Positions 6,765-14,972 are shown, numbered from the stretch's first letter. The stretch is DNA of 47,423 nucleotides from Flavobacteria bacterium RIFCSPLOWO2_12_FULL_35_11 (GCA_001800975.1 MGWK01000065.1:1-47423), one strand, 5' to 3'. A program made the numbers and translations. The notes: generated by a model from the letters alone, not told the origin.

Positions 6765-7742
6765 ATGACTATTGATGCCCAATTTTTATTCGACAATCAG
6801 TTAATAACTGCCGTTGAAAACCTGATAAAAAATTCCAAAAATGAATTATTGCTTATATCCCCTTTCATTGATTTAGACAGAAGAATACAAGATGCTTTGT
6901 CTGAAAAAATAAACAAAACCGATTTCAAACTGAAGGTGCTATTTGGGGAAAATGAAAACAACATTTATAAAAGCATCAAAAAGGACAGTTTGGATTTTTT
7001 GAAAAAATTTCCTGATATTGAAATTAGATATAATGAAAAGCTTCACGCAAAATTCTTTTTAAATGACACCCATTTTATTTTGTCGAGCCTAAATCTTTAT
7101 GATTACTCATTGGCGAAAAATATTGAATCGGGAATTTTGGTCAAACATTCCGCAAGAGGGCTTTTCGGAAAAGCTATGGATGGGGCAAATAGCCTTATTT
7201 CAGAAGGCGTTTCATCGGTTAAAGCCAATGTTTTAGGCATTGAAAATAATGAGGAAGACCCAACGATAAAATTTTATCAAATTTTTGAGAGTTCCTATTT
7301 AAAATTTAAAGCGGTCCCAGTTTTAAAAAATAAAAAAGGACTTTTCAGCGGAATTGTTGGCACTAAAGAAATTGATGCCACAACGATACTGGTGGATGAA
7401 CTTTCTGTTTTTTTCAGCCCAATTGCCGAAAATATAAAACCTGTTGAGAAGTATACAAATACCTCTGTGGAAAATTCACAAATTGTTGAGGAGCATTTCA
7501 AAATTCCTGAAAATGAAGCAGAAATTGTGGAACGAAAAAAACTTTCCGCCTCAATAATCGCGCAATTCATGGGAATTGACCAGGCGAATTTTATTGAATT
7601 GATGGAGAATGAAGGTTATATTATGGATTATAAAATAACCGATTTTGGCAAGGCAAATGGATTGGAATTAAAAAACGATATGGGAAGAGCGTATATTGCA
7701 TATCCTGAAAATTTAGAAGTAATCGAAAAATACAGGCGTTAA
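6765..7742 (+). CDS. Phospholipase D-like (HKD) protein, candidate nuclease of the defence cluster
   Basis: This 325-residue protein has one phospholipase-D catalytic motif, HxKx4D, as H94-A-K96 ... D101 in LHAKFFLND, followed by the usual FILSSLNLYDYS strand. The early LLLISPFIDLDRRIQ segment fits the first part of the PLD fold. A single HKD motif implies that two subunits would form one active site, as in the nuclease Nuc and the restriction enzyme BfiI. Residues about 250-325 (SASIIAQFMGI ... YITDFGKANGLE-like) look like a small winged-helix or Lsr2-type C-terminal domain. No signal peptide is present, so it is cytoplasmic. It starts 71 bases after the restriction operon on the same strand and is probably part of the same accessory cluster. 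A role as a DNA nuclease is an inference from family and context. Confidence 0.7.
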   Translation: MTIDAQFLFDNQLITAVENLIKNSKNELLLISPFIDLDRRIQDALSEKINKTDFKLKVLFGENENNIYKSIKKDSLDFLKKFPDIEIRYNEKLHAKFFLNDTHFILSSLNLYDYSLAKNIESGILVKHSARGLFGKAMDGANSLISEGVSSVKANVLGIENNEEDPTIKFYQIFESSYLKFKAVPVLKNKKGLFSGIVGTKEIDATTILVDELSVFFSPIAENIKPVEKYTNTSVENSQIVEEHFKIPENEAEIVERKKLSASIIAQFMGIDQANFIELMENEGYIMDYKITDFGKANGLELKNDMGRAYIAYPENLEVIEKYRR

Positions 7743-7831
7743 GGATTCGTTGCCTAAACCATTGGTAACTATTTGAAAAATAAGTCTATCGGCTAATTTG
7801 GGTAAATTTTCTAAGCTATCGCTGTGTCTAA

Positions 7832-8695
7832 TTAACCTAAATATGTTTTTAAGATTTTACATCTTGATAAACTTTTTAATCGTCTTATCGATTTATCTTT
7901 AATTTGACGAACACGCTCCCTTGACAAATGAAGCATTTCAGCAATTTCTTCAAGTGTCTTGTTATGTGCATCTTCTAAACCAAAGTATAACTGAACAACA
8001 TCTGCTTCTCTTGGCTTTAGTGTTTGTAGCGCACGTTTAATCTCAATTTTTAAAGATTCCTGCAATAAGGCTTTATCCGGATTTGGAAATTTCTTGATAT
8101 TCAATACATCATAAAGGTTAGAATTTTCACCTTCCATTAATGGCGCATCCAAAGAAACATAATGACCCAAATTTTTCAAAGATTTTTGAACTTCACCCAA
8201 AGACATAGCCAACTTTTCTGAAATTTCTTCAGCTGAAGGAGGCCGCTCTTTTTCCTGTTCTAAAATTGCATACATTTTGCTAATTTTACCAATATTGCCA
8301 ATTTTATTTAGTGGCAAACGAACAATGCGAGATTGTTCCGCCAACGCTTGCAATATAGATTGACGAATCCACCATACGGCATAGGAGATAAATTTGAACC
8401 CGCGAGTTTCATCAAATCGTTTTGCCGATTTTATCAAACCCAGATTTCCTTCATTTATTAAATCTTGCAATGCTATTCCTTGATTTTGGTATTGCTTTGC
8501 AACCGAAACAACAAATCTTAAATTGGCCTTAACCAATCGTTCCAAAGCCACTTGATCTCCTTCTCTAATACGTTGCGCCAACTCAACTTCCATATTGGCA
8601 GTAATTAAATCAACTTTCGCTATTTCTTGAAAGTATTTTTCTAATGACGCAGTTTCCCTACTGGTAAGTTGTTTTGATATTTTAAGTTGTCTCAT
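7832..8695 (-). CDS. rpoD: RNA polymerase sigma-70 family factor, RpoD/SigA type
   Basis: This 287-residue sigma factor has the short form usual in Bacteroidota, without the long region 1.1. Region 1.2 is at the N-terminus ([14 protein letters not shown]). Region 2 is clear ([54 protein letters not shown]). Region 3 contains [13 protein letters not shown], and region 4.2 is [20 protein letters not shown]. The end KILKTYLG is typical of flavobacterial RpoD. Several segments ([35 protein letters not shown]) differ from the housekeeping RpoD sequences I recall, so this could be a second, group 2 paralogue. It stands alone and converges on the defence cluster; no -7 element was found close upstream. 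Confidence 0.85.
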   Translation of the reverse strand: MRQLKISKQLTSRETASLEKYFQEIAKVDLITANMEVELAQRIREGDQVALERLVKANLRFVVSVAKQYQNQGIALQDLINEGNLGLIKSAKRFDETRGFKFISYAVWWIRQSILQALAEQSRIVRLPLNKIGNIGKISKMYAILEQEKERPPSAEEISEKLAMSLGEVQKSLKNLGHYVSLDAPLMEGENSNLYDVLNIKKFPNPDKALLQESLKIEIKRALQTLKPREADVVQLYFGLEDAHNKTLEEIAEMLHLSRERVRQIKDKSIRRLKSLSRCKILKTYLG

Positions 8696-8864
8696 TTATT
8701 GGCAATAAAATATTTTCCCTATACTTCTTTACATAAACAATAATAAAAGTGGGGAAATTTGTAGGAATAAATTTAAAATAGCGAATTTTAAAAAAAAATG
8801 ATATTAATCAAAATAATAAATGATTCTTGTCAGTTAGTTGGTAAGGGTGCAGACAGGGGTGCTA

Positions 8865-8903
8865 TAAAAAAAAGAACCCTTATAAAGTGTTAATTTATAA
8901 GGG
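8865..8903 (-). terminator. Rho-independent terminator of tRNA-Gln
   Basis: A perfect ten-base stem (CCCTTATAAA at 8877-8886 with TTTATAAGGG at 8894-8903) has a seven-base loop. On the minus strand TTCTTTTTTTT follows. It lies 17 bases past the tRNA 3' end. Confidence 0.9.
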
Positions 8904-8920
8904 AATTTCTAATTTGCTAG

Positions 8921-8991
8921 TTGACCCACAAGGACTCGAACCTTGACTGACGATACCAAAAACCGGAGTGCTACCATTACACCATGGGTCA
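8921..8991 (-). tRNA. tRNA-Gln (anticodon UUG)
   Basis: Read on the minus strand, the acceptor arms TGACCCA and TGGGTCA pair over seven bases, with discriminator A at 8921. The D-arm GTG/CAC, the anticodon loop TTTTGGT (anticodon TTG) and the T-arm CAAGG-TTCGAGT-CCTTG are all present. CCA is not encoded. The anticodon stem CCGGT/ATCGT has a C-U mismatch at 27-43 and a G-U pair at 30-40, so it is weaker than usual. Confidence 0.93.
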
Positions 8992-9002
8992 TTTTGCGGG
9001 TG

Positions 9003-9010
9003 CAAATTTA
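9003..9010 (-). promoter_or_regulatory. Promoter of tRNA-Gln
   Basis: The minus strand reads TAAATTTG, matching the TAnnTTTG -7 element. TTTG lies 19 bases upstream (plus-strand CAAA at 9030-9033) and the tRNA 5' end is 11 bases downstream. Confidence 0.75.
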
Positions 9011-9135
9011 GCCTAAAGTTTTAATTCAACAAATAATTTGAAGTATTTTTTTAAGAAAATGTCTATTAAAAACACATTCACACCTTATTGTCATCTCATA
9101 TCATCATAACTTTCTATAATTAATTTTTATTTTAC

Positions 9136-9143
9136 TAAATTCG
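9136..9143 (+). promoter_or_regulatory. Possible promoter of the GT117 gene
   Basis: TAAATTCG matches the -7 consensus at all but one base and lies 20 bases before the ATG at 9164. No -33 TTG was identified at the expected distance. Confidence 0.4.
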
Positions 9144-9163
9144 CTTCGGTTTTAAATTTAATT

Positions 9164-12100
9164 ATGAACGCATTCAATTTTACTAAATGGAACACCATTC
9201 TTGGATGGTCAACTTTTGCAATAGCCTTAATAACCTATACGTTAACGCTTGAACCTACAGTGAGTTACTGGGATTGCGGTGAATATATCGCCACTTCTGT
9301 AAAACTTCAGGTTGGCCATCCGCCGGGAGCGCCTTTATTTCAAATGTTGGGTGCATTTTTCGCGTTGTTTACCAATGAAGTAACGGAAATTGCCCGAATG
9401 GTCAACTTTATGTCGGCATTGGCCAGCGCATTCACTATTTTATTTTTGTTTTGGACCATCACCATATTGGCTAAAAAATTAGTGAACAACGCTTCAGAAT
9501 TAAGCAAAAGCACCTCAATCGCCATTTTAGGAAGCGGTGTTGTTGGTGCATTGACCTATACTTTTTCGGATAGTTTTTGGTTTAGTGCAGTTGAAGGGGA
9601 AGTATATGCCATGTCTTCATTTTTAATGGCGCTTTTATTTTGGCTGGGCTTGCGTTGGGAAGCTGAAATGGATCAGCCGCGAGGCAATAAATGGTTGTTG
9701 ATTATCAGTTTTGTGGTAGGATTGTCGTTTGGCGTCCATATTTTATCCTTATTGGTAATTCCTTCAATTGTGTTTCTTTACATCTTCAAAAAATATAAAA
9801 ATTTAGACTTTAAGCAATTTATTGTTGCCAATATTGTAGCGGTTTTTGTGTTGGTGCTGGTTTTTAAATTATTGTTCCCGTACACCTTAAAATATTTCAG
9901 TGCTTTAGAGCTGTTTTTTATAAATTCATTGGGAATGCCTTTTAATTCGGGAAGTATTATAGCGGGAATATTGTTAATTGCCTTTTTCTATTTTTCAATA
10001 CGATACACACAAAAGAAACAACAGGTTGAAGCAAACACCATTATTCTGTCTGTACTTTTTATCATGATTGGTTTTTCTTCTTGGATAATGCTTCCGATAA
10101 GGGCCAATGCCAACACCACCATCAACGAAAATAATCCGTCGAGTGCGCGTGAATTATTGGCTTATTACAACAGGGAACAATATGGCGACACCAATGTTTT
10201 TTACGACACTTACTACTCTGTTATGTATGATCGCGATGTTGACAAAAGCGACCCAACAAGAGATGATAAGCCAAAATATGAAAAAGACGAAAAAGCGGGT
10301 AAATATATTATTGTAAATAATTACAAAGATGCCTTGCCAAACTGGGACAGTAAGCATAAAGGATTTATTCCGAGAATGGTAAATACGGATGCTTCCGTAA
10401 TTAAAAATTACAAATCTATTGCAGGAATCCCCCAAAGCAGCAAGAGCCGGCCTACTTTTATTGAAAACATAAAATACATGGTCGATTTCCAATTTGGGTA
10501 TATGTACGGCCGATATTTTATGTGGAATTTTGTCGGTAAACAAAACGATGAACAGGGACAGCTCGATTTACAAAATGGAAATTGGCTGAGCGGCATTAAA
10601 TTTATTGATGAATTCAGACTGGGCCTTCAATCGGATTTGCCTTCTGATGTGCTCAACAACAAAGGCAGAAATACCTATTATTTTCTTCCATTTCTATTGG
10701 GAATTATCGGACTGTTTTTTCAAGTGAAACACAACAAAAACGATTTTTATACCTTATTGCTGTTTTTTGCTTTTACGGGATTGGCCATTATATTTTACAC
10801 CAATCCAAGACCATTTGAGCCAAGGGAGCGCGATTATGCGGTGGTAGGTTCATTTTACATTTTTGCCATTTGGGTAGGATTTGGCGTATTGGCCATTTTT
10901 CAAAAATTAAAAAAATACGCCACCGAAAACATGGTTGCTATTGCGGTTACGCTTGTGGCATTGGTGGCTGTTCCAATGTTGATGGCTTTTCAGAATTGGG
11001 ATGACCACGACAGGTCAAATCGTTATACTTCCCGCCTAAATGCAACCGCTTATTTGGATTCTTGCGCACCAAATGCCATCTTGTTTACCATTGGCGACAA
11101 TGATACTTTCCCGCTATGGTATATGCAGGAAGTTGAAAATTACCGAACCGACATTAAATTGATCAATACCAGCCTTTTTCAAACCGATTGGTATATTGAC
11201 CAAATGAAGCGAAAAACATATGACGCCGCTCCTATTCCGTCGCAATTAACGCACGACAAATACAAATGGGGAACGATGGATGTTGCTTATTATTTTCCTG
11301 AAATTATCCCTCAATTGAAGGATTCGGTGGTGGATATCAAGTATTTTATGAAATGGATTGAAAGCGACCAAGACATTACTTTTTACGATTTGGATGAAGA
11401 CGGCATTCCAGAAAAAATATTGCCAACGAATAAAATTAGGGTTCCTGTGGACAAAGCAATGGTGTTGAAAAATGGCATTGTTGCCCAAAAAGATTCCGCA
11501 TTAATTTTGCCTTATATTGATATCGAATTTAATGGCGCACTTACAAAAAGCCGCATTTTAATGCTCGACATTTTGGCCAATAACAATTGGAAACAACCCA
11601 TTTATTTTACAGGCGGCGCGCAGGCTGATGAAGAATATATTTGGCTGAAAGACTATTTGCAATTGGATGGAATGACTTATAAATTGGTGCCAATTTTAAC
11701 GCCTGATGACGGGAATTTCTTTGAAATGGGTCGTATAAATACCGATATCATGTACAAAAATGTCAAAAAGTGGGATTGGGGAAACATTACCGACGATAAC
11801 ATTTATTTAGATACCGAAACAAGAAAAAACTCAGTAACCTATCGTAACAATCTCGAACGTTTGGCAAGGGCTTTAATTGCAGAAAACAACGTGGCCAAGG
11901 CGGAAGAAATTGTTGATCTTTCACTGGAAAAAATGCCTGTAAATAAATTTGGCCACTACAGCATGCTTATTGGTTACGTAGATTTATACTATGGCTTGGG
12001 CAAAAAAGAAAAAGCAAGAAAATTAACTGCGGAATTAAAAATTGTTTTACAGGAAAATTTACGGTACTACAGCCAGTTTGACGAATCAACCGTTGAAGCT

Positions 12101-12256
12101 GTATTTAACGACATTGAACGCAGTTTATTGATGTACGACCAACTTGTTAAAACAGCGATTCGCTTTGATGATACTGCTTATGCAAACACCATTAAAGAAG
12201 AATATGTTGGTTATTTAAAATTATTTGATTTTTTAATCAACGAAGAAGAAAAATAA
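9164..12256 (+). CDS. DUF2723 / GT117-family membrane glycosyltransferase
   Basis: This 1030-residue polytopic membrane protein belongs to DUF2723, the family of the human O-mannosyltransferase TMEM260. The substrate in Bacteroidota is not fixed; lipid-linked sugar transfer to exported proteins is the usual assumption. The first luminal loop has the conserved acidic segment YWDCGEYIATSVKLQ followed by GHPPGAPLF, near residues 36-62. About eleven or twelve hydrophobic segments follow up to around residue 605. Further conserved pieces are SDSFWFSAVEGEVY, the RERDYAVVGSFYIFA stretch, and AILFTIGDNDTFPLWYMQE near 640. The C-terminal 400 residues are soluble and end in a short helical TPR-like region (LARALIAENNVAKAEEIV, LYYGLGKKEKARKL). 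It is a single-gene unit with its own possible promoter. Confidence 0.85.
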   Translation: MNAFNFTKWNTILGWSTFAIALITYTLTLEPTVSYWDCGEYIATSVKLQVGHPPGAPLFQMLGAFFALFTNEVTEIARMVNFMSALASAFTILFLFWTITILAKKLVNNASELSKSTSIAILGSGVVGALTYTFSDSFWFSAVEGEVYAMSSFLMALLFWLGLRWEAEMDQPRGNKWLLIISFVVGLSFGVHILSLLVIPSIVFLYIFKKYKNLDFKQFIVANIVAVFVLVLVFKLLFPYTLKYFSALELFFINSLGMPFNSGSIIAGILLIAFFYFSIRYTQKKQQVEANTIILSVLFIMIGFSSWIMLPIRANANTTINENNPSSARELLAYYNREQYGDTNVFYDTYYSVMYDRDVDKSDPTRDDKPKYEKDEKAGKYIIVNNYKDALPNWDSKHKGFIPRMVNTDASVIKNYKSIAGIPQSSKSRPTFIENIKYMVDFQFGYMYGRYFMWNFVGKQNDEQGQLDLQNGNWLSGIKFIDEFRLGLQSDLPSDVLNNKGRNTYYFLPFLLGIIGLFFQVKHNKNDFYTLLLFFAFTGLAIIFYTNPRPFEPRERDYAVVGSFYIFAIWVGFGVLAIFQKLKKYATENMVAIAVTLVALVAVPMLMAFQNWDDHDRSNRYTSRLNATAYLDSCAPNAILFTIGDNDTFPLWYMQEVENYRTDIKLINTSLFQTDWYIDQMKRKTYDAAPIPSQLTHDKYKWGTMDVAYYFPEIIPQLKDSVVDIKYFMKWIESDQDITFYDLDEDGIPEKILPTNKIRVPVDKAMVLKNGIVAQKDSALILPYIDIEFNGALTKSRILMLDILANNNWKQPIYFTGGAQADEEYIWLKDYLQLDGMTYKLVPILTPDDGNFFEMGRINTDIMYKNVKKWDWGNITDDNIYLDTETRKNSVTYRNNLERLARALIAENNVAKAEEIVDLSLEKMPVNKFGHYSMLIGYVDLYYGLGKKEKARKLTAELKIVLQENLRYYSQFDESTVEAVFNDIERSLLMYDQLVKTAIRFDDTAYANTIKEEYVGYLKLFDFLINEEEK

Positions 12257-12266
12257 ATTAGGTTTC

Positions 12267-12295
12267 GACTGCGCCTATGGCAGACAGGCGCAGTC
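12267..12295. repeat. Palindromic repeat after the GT117 gene
   Basis: GACTGCGCCT (12267-12276) and AGGCGCAGTC (12286-12295) form a perfect ten-base stem with a nine-base loop. The left arm extends as TTTCGACTGCGC, the reverse complement of the core of the repeat inside the next gene (GCAGTCGAA). No strong T-tract follows on either strand, so it looks more like a repeat element than a terminator. Confidence 0.7.
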
Positions 12296-12372
12296 AAAAA
12301 TGCTAAAATAATTCATAACTCATGAAACGAGCATAACAAATTTTGACACACCAAGAAATGATTTATTGCGAA

Positions 12373-12391
12373 CCTGCCTGCAGTAGGCAGG
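12373..12391. repeat. Small GC-rich palindromic repeat (CCTGCCT/AGGCAGG)
   Basis: CCTGCCT (12373-12379) pairs with AGGCAGG (12385-12391) around GCAGT. Its high GC content stands out in an AT-rich gap, and it resembles dispersed REP-like hairpins of flavobacteria. Confidence 0.65.
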
Positions 12392-12428
12392 CAGCATCTG
12401 TTACCGTTAAAAAATAAAATTTAAACAG

Positions 12429-13100
12429 ATGAAACCTTATTTTATAAAAACACCGATTCTTTTTAAGTTCCTTTTTAGTAATTGGGTTTGGCGTTTATCT
12501 TCCAAAGAAAAAGTGCTTTATCTCACTTTTGATGACGGTCCGACCCCAGGAATTACGGAATGGACTTTGAATGAACTCAGAAAATATAAGGCGAAAGCCA
12601 CCTTTTTTTGCATCGGAAAAAATATTGGGGAGCACCCTGAAATCTTCCAAAAAATTATTGAAGAAAATCACGCGGTTGGTAATCACACCAACAACCATTT
12701 AAATGGCTGGAAAACAAAAACGGCAGCTTACCTTCAAAACATAGAAGAATCAGAGAAATATTTTGAAGAATACGCAACACTAAAAGCCGTCACCCTGAGT
12801 GCAGTCGAAGGGCAAAATCTAAAACTATTTCGGCCGCCCTATGGACGGCTTTCCTTCTCTCAATCAAAAAAAATTAGGAAAATGGGCTATAAAATAATTA
12901 TGTGGGATGTTTTAAGCGCCGATTTTGACACTGAAATTTCCAATGAAAAGTGTTTGGAAAATGTAATTCGGAATATCGAAAATGGCAGTATCATTGTTTT
13001 TCATGACAGCATTAAAGCTTCAGAAAAACTAAAATTTGTATTGCCAAAAGTTTTGGAATATTATAGTTATCAGGGATTCAATTTTAGAAGTATTGAGTAG
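12429..13100 (+). CDS. Polysaccharide deacetylase (NodB homology, CE4 family)
   Basis: This 223-residue protein is likely a metal-dependent de-N-acetylase acting on cell-wall or other N-acetylated glycans. The CE4 motifs are in order: motif 1 LTFDDGPTPG near residue 35, motif 2 GNHTNNH near 79, motif 3 RPPYGR near 137, motif 4 WDVLSADFD near 159 and motif 5 IIVFHDS near 190. The catalytic Asp and the metal-binding Asp and two His are all present. No signal peptide is seen. Between the second and third motifs the segment AVTLSAVEG (about 120-128) is encoded by a dispersed repeat and is extra compared with relatives, where the helix runs directly into LKLFRPPYG. The insertion sits in a surface loop and keeps the frame. 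Palindromic repeats fill the 172-bp gap upstream. Confidence 0.9.
   Translation: MKPYFIKTPILFKFLFSNWVWRLSSKEKVLYLTFDDGPTPGITEWTLNELRKYKAKATFFCIGKNIGEHPEIFQKIIEENHAVGNHTNNHLNGWKTKTAAYLQNIEESEKYFEEYATLKAVTLSAVEGQNLKLFRPPYGRLSFSQSKKIRKMGYKIIMWDVLSADFDTEISNEKCLENVIRNIENGSIIVFHDSIKASEKLKFVLPKVLEYYSYQGFNFRSIE
12788..12812 (+). repeat. Dispersed repeat motif inserted in frame in the deacetylase gene
   Basis: The sequence CGTCACCCTGAGTGCAGTCG followed by AAGGG matches a motif recurrent in flavobacterial genomes (CACCCTGAGCGNAGTCGAAGGG type). It is recalled by pattern, not by search. It is translated as AVTLSAVEG. Confidence 0.65.
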
Positions 13101-13260
13101 TTAACATTTAGTATTGAGGTGAAAAAAGAAAAGAGAAAAAAGACTAAAAAGCACTTTAACCATTTGTGTTTCCAATTGATATTTGTGGATTTATTTAGAC
13201 GTTGATTTGTTTAATTTAAAATTCAAAATCCATAATTCAAAATCCTTTCAACTTTAGACT

Positions 13261-13560
13261 TTAAAGATACTGCTGAACCAAACTAATTAAAGTATTTGCA
13301 TCCTGGTCACCGGATTGGCGCCATTTCATTTCCCCGTCTTTGTAGATAATAAACGTAGGATTTCCTTTAATTCTAAGCGCATTGGCAAGCGTCTCGTTTT
13401 TTTCGATATCAATTTTTATAACCTTTGCTTTATCGCCAAGTGCGGCAGCCACATCTCGTAAAATATCATGTAAATCATCAGATTTTTCTTCTTCCCATTC
13501 TGCGTAAAAATCGATTAACACAGGAATCTCTGAACTAATTAATTCTCCGAATTTTGCCAT
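13261..13560 (-). CDS. Thioredoxin-fold protein lacking the CXXC active site
   Basis: This 99-residue protein has the whole thioredoxin frame: the strand VLIDFYAEW at 14-22, the VIKIDIEKN strand near 47-55, the cis-proline loop KGNPTFIIY with Pro68, and GEMKWRQSGDQDA. Where WCGPC belongs, it reads WEEEKSDD (22-29), with no cysteine in the protein at all. It therefore cannot be a disulfide reductase. I recall similar cysteine-free relatives in other flavobacteria, which suggests a conserved non-redox role such as binding a partner. It is cytoplasmic, with no signal peptide. A promoter match precedes it at 13613-13620, and the metallophosphoesterase gene lies upstream on the same strand. Confidence 0.85.
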   Translation of the reverse strand: MAKFGELISSEIPVLIDFYAEWEEEKSDDLHDILRDVAAALGDKAKVIKIDIEKNETLANALRIKGNPTFIIYKDGEMKWRQSGDQDANTLISLVQQYL

Positions 13561-13612
13561 AATCTAACTATTTTTTTGAAGCAATGTTTAAAAAATAAAA
13601 GCCTTATACTTA

Positions 13613-13620
13613 CAAATGTA
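13613..13620 (-). promoter_or_regulatory. Promoter -7 element of the thioredoxin-fold gene
   Basis: The minus strand reads TACATTTG, a full match to TAnnTTTG, about 52 bases before the start codon. Confidence 0.6.
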
Positions 13621-13645
13621 ACATTTTTATTGAAACAAACTACAC

Positions 13646-14860
13646 CTACTTCTTTTTCAGTGTAATTACCGTAATTTCAGGCCAAATTCCTACACGGCCT
13701 GGGAAAGCCAAAAAACCAAAACCCCTGTTTACATTGATATACTTCCCTAACTCCTCATAAATACCGGCCCATTGTTCATAAACATATTGCACCGGACTCC
13801 ATTTTATGCCCGGAATTTCAATGCCAAATTGCATTCCGTGTGTATGTCCGCTCAACGTGAGATGAAAATTACTCTGGTGATTTTTAATTTCGGCATCCCA
13901 ATGAGATGGATCGTGACTCATTAATATTTTAAAATCTTCCTGCTTGATTTTTGAAGAAGCCAAATTTAAATCGCCCACTTTTTTAAATCGAGTTCCCCAA
14001 TTCTCAACGCCAACCAAGGCAATTTTATCATTTCCTTTTTCAACATAAACACTGTCATTCAACAATAAATTAAAACCTATTTGCGGATGTAAATCTTTTA
14101 TGGCCTTAAAATTTTGCTCCTTTTCTGCTTCGGAATCAAAATGCACATATTCCCCATAATCGTGATTTCCCAAGATGGAATATTTGCCATATTTGGCTTT
14201 CAGTTTGCTAAAATGGGAAATCCAGGGAATCATTTCATCGGCGGTATTGTTCACCAAATCTCCAGTAAATAACATTAAATCCGATTCCTGTTCATTGATT
14301 AAATCGATGCCTGCCGCTATTTTTTCGATATCATCAAAACTGCCGCTGTGAATGTCGGAAATATGGGTTACTTTAAATCCGTGAAACGCTTCGGGCAAAT
14401 CGTCAAAATACAATGTGTGGTTGATTACCTGATAATTGTATTTTCCGCGCGCCATTCCATACAAAACTGAAGTAAACGGTATGGCGGCCAGGGCCAAAGC
14501 CACTTTGCTCACAAATTCCCTTCTGTCGGCCAAAAATGCTTTTGAAGAAGATTTTGAAAAGTAATTTAAAAAGCCTTTAAAAACCCTAAAAATATCTTCG
14601 CCAAATAGTACGGTTAAAGCAATAAATTTTGGCGCCATAGATAAAATGAGCAATCCAAAAGCCAGCATCATGGGTTGTGTCAAACCTCTGGAGTCGTTAA
14701 AAACCAGCAATCTATAAATTAAATTGGCTAAAATACCCAAGGAAACTGCCCAATAAAGAATTTTAACAATTTTACTTTTGGTGAGTGTTTTTATGCTTTG
14801 AAACGCATAAAAATCCACACATAAAATAAATGCCACAAAAATAATCCAACGTATCATCAT
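13646..14860 (-). CDS. Membrane-anchored metallophosphoesterase
   Basis: This 404-residue protein has four N-terminal membrane segments (about 1-20, 34-53, 63-85 and a fourth near 113-130) followed by a calcineurin-like phosphoesterase domain from about 155. The metal-binding motifs are all visible: THISDIHSGSF, LFTGDLVNN, LGNHDYG, and LSGHTHGMQFG. It resembles YkuE-type enzymes and the membrane-bound phosphoesterases of flavobacteria. A role in envelope lipid or UDP-sugar hydrolysis is possible but not shown. Two ATG codons stand in tandem (14860 and 14857). The first is only four bases from a promoter -7 element, so the message is probably leaderless. The 5' end including promoter and start is part of a 71-bp sequence repeated at 15865-15935. 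Confidence 0.88.
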   Translation of the reverse strand: MMIRWIIFVAFILCVDFYAFQSIKTLTKSKIVKILYWAVSLGILANLIYRLLVFNDSRGLTQPMMLAFGLLILSMAPKFIALTVLFGEDIFRVFKGFLNYFSKSSSKAFLADRREFVSKVALALAAIPFTSVLYGMARGKYNYQVINHTLYFDDLPEAFHGFKVTHISDIHSGSFDDIEKIAAGIDLINEQESDLMLFTGDLVNNTADEMIPWISHFSKLKAKYGKYSILGNHDYGEYVHFDSEAEKEQNFKAIKDLHPQIGFNLLLNDSVYVEKGNDKIALVGVENWGTRFKKVGDLNLASSKIKQEDFKILMSHDPSHWDAEIKNHQSNFHLTLSGHTHGMQFGIEIPGIKWSPVQYVYEQWAGIYEELGKYINVNRGFGFLAFPGRVGIWPEITVITLKKK

Positions 14861-14927
14861 AAAGCAAAATTACTTTTATTTTACAACTGGCTCATTGCAG
14901 GTTAAAAAATTAAGAGGGATTTAACAG
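14857..14927. repeat. 71-bp direct repeat, copy 1
   Basis: It matches 15865-15935 at 66 of 71 positions in the same orientation. It covers the start codon and promoter of the metallophosphoesterase gene. Confidence 0.95.
14865..14872 (-). promoter_or_regulatory. Promoter -7 element of the metallophosphoesterase gene, near-leaderless
   Basis: The minus strand reads TAATTTTG, then CTTT and the ATG. The spacing places the transcription start on or beside the start codon. Confidence 0.6.
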
Positions 14928-14972
14928 CTGCCAATGCCTTTATTGAACAATGAGTCCATTCACTAAATTTAT

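Noticed and set aside
2702-7742. Integrative element or prophage carrying the defence cluster
   Set aside because: No integrase, transposase, attachment-site duplication or phage structural gene is visible around it; tRNA-Gln lies more than 1 kb away beyond rpoD and shows no repeated 3' end at the other side.
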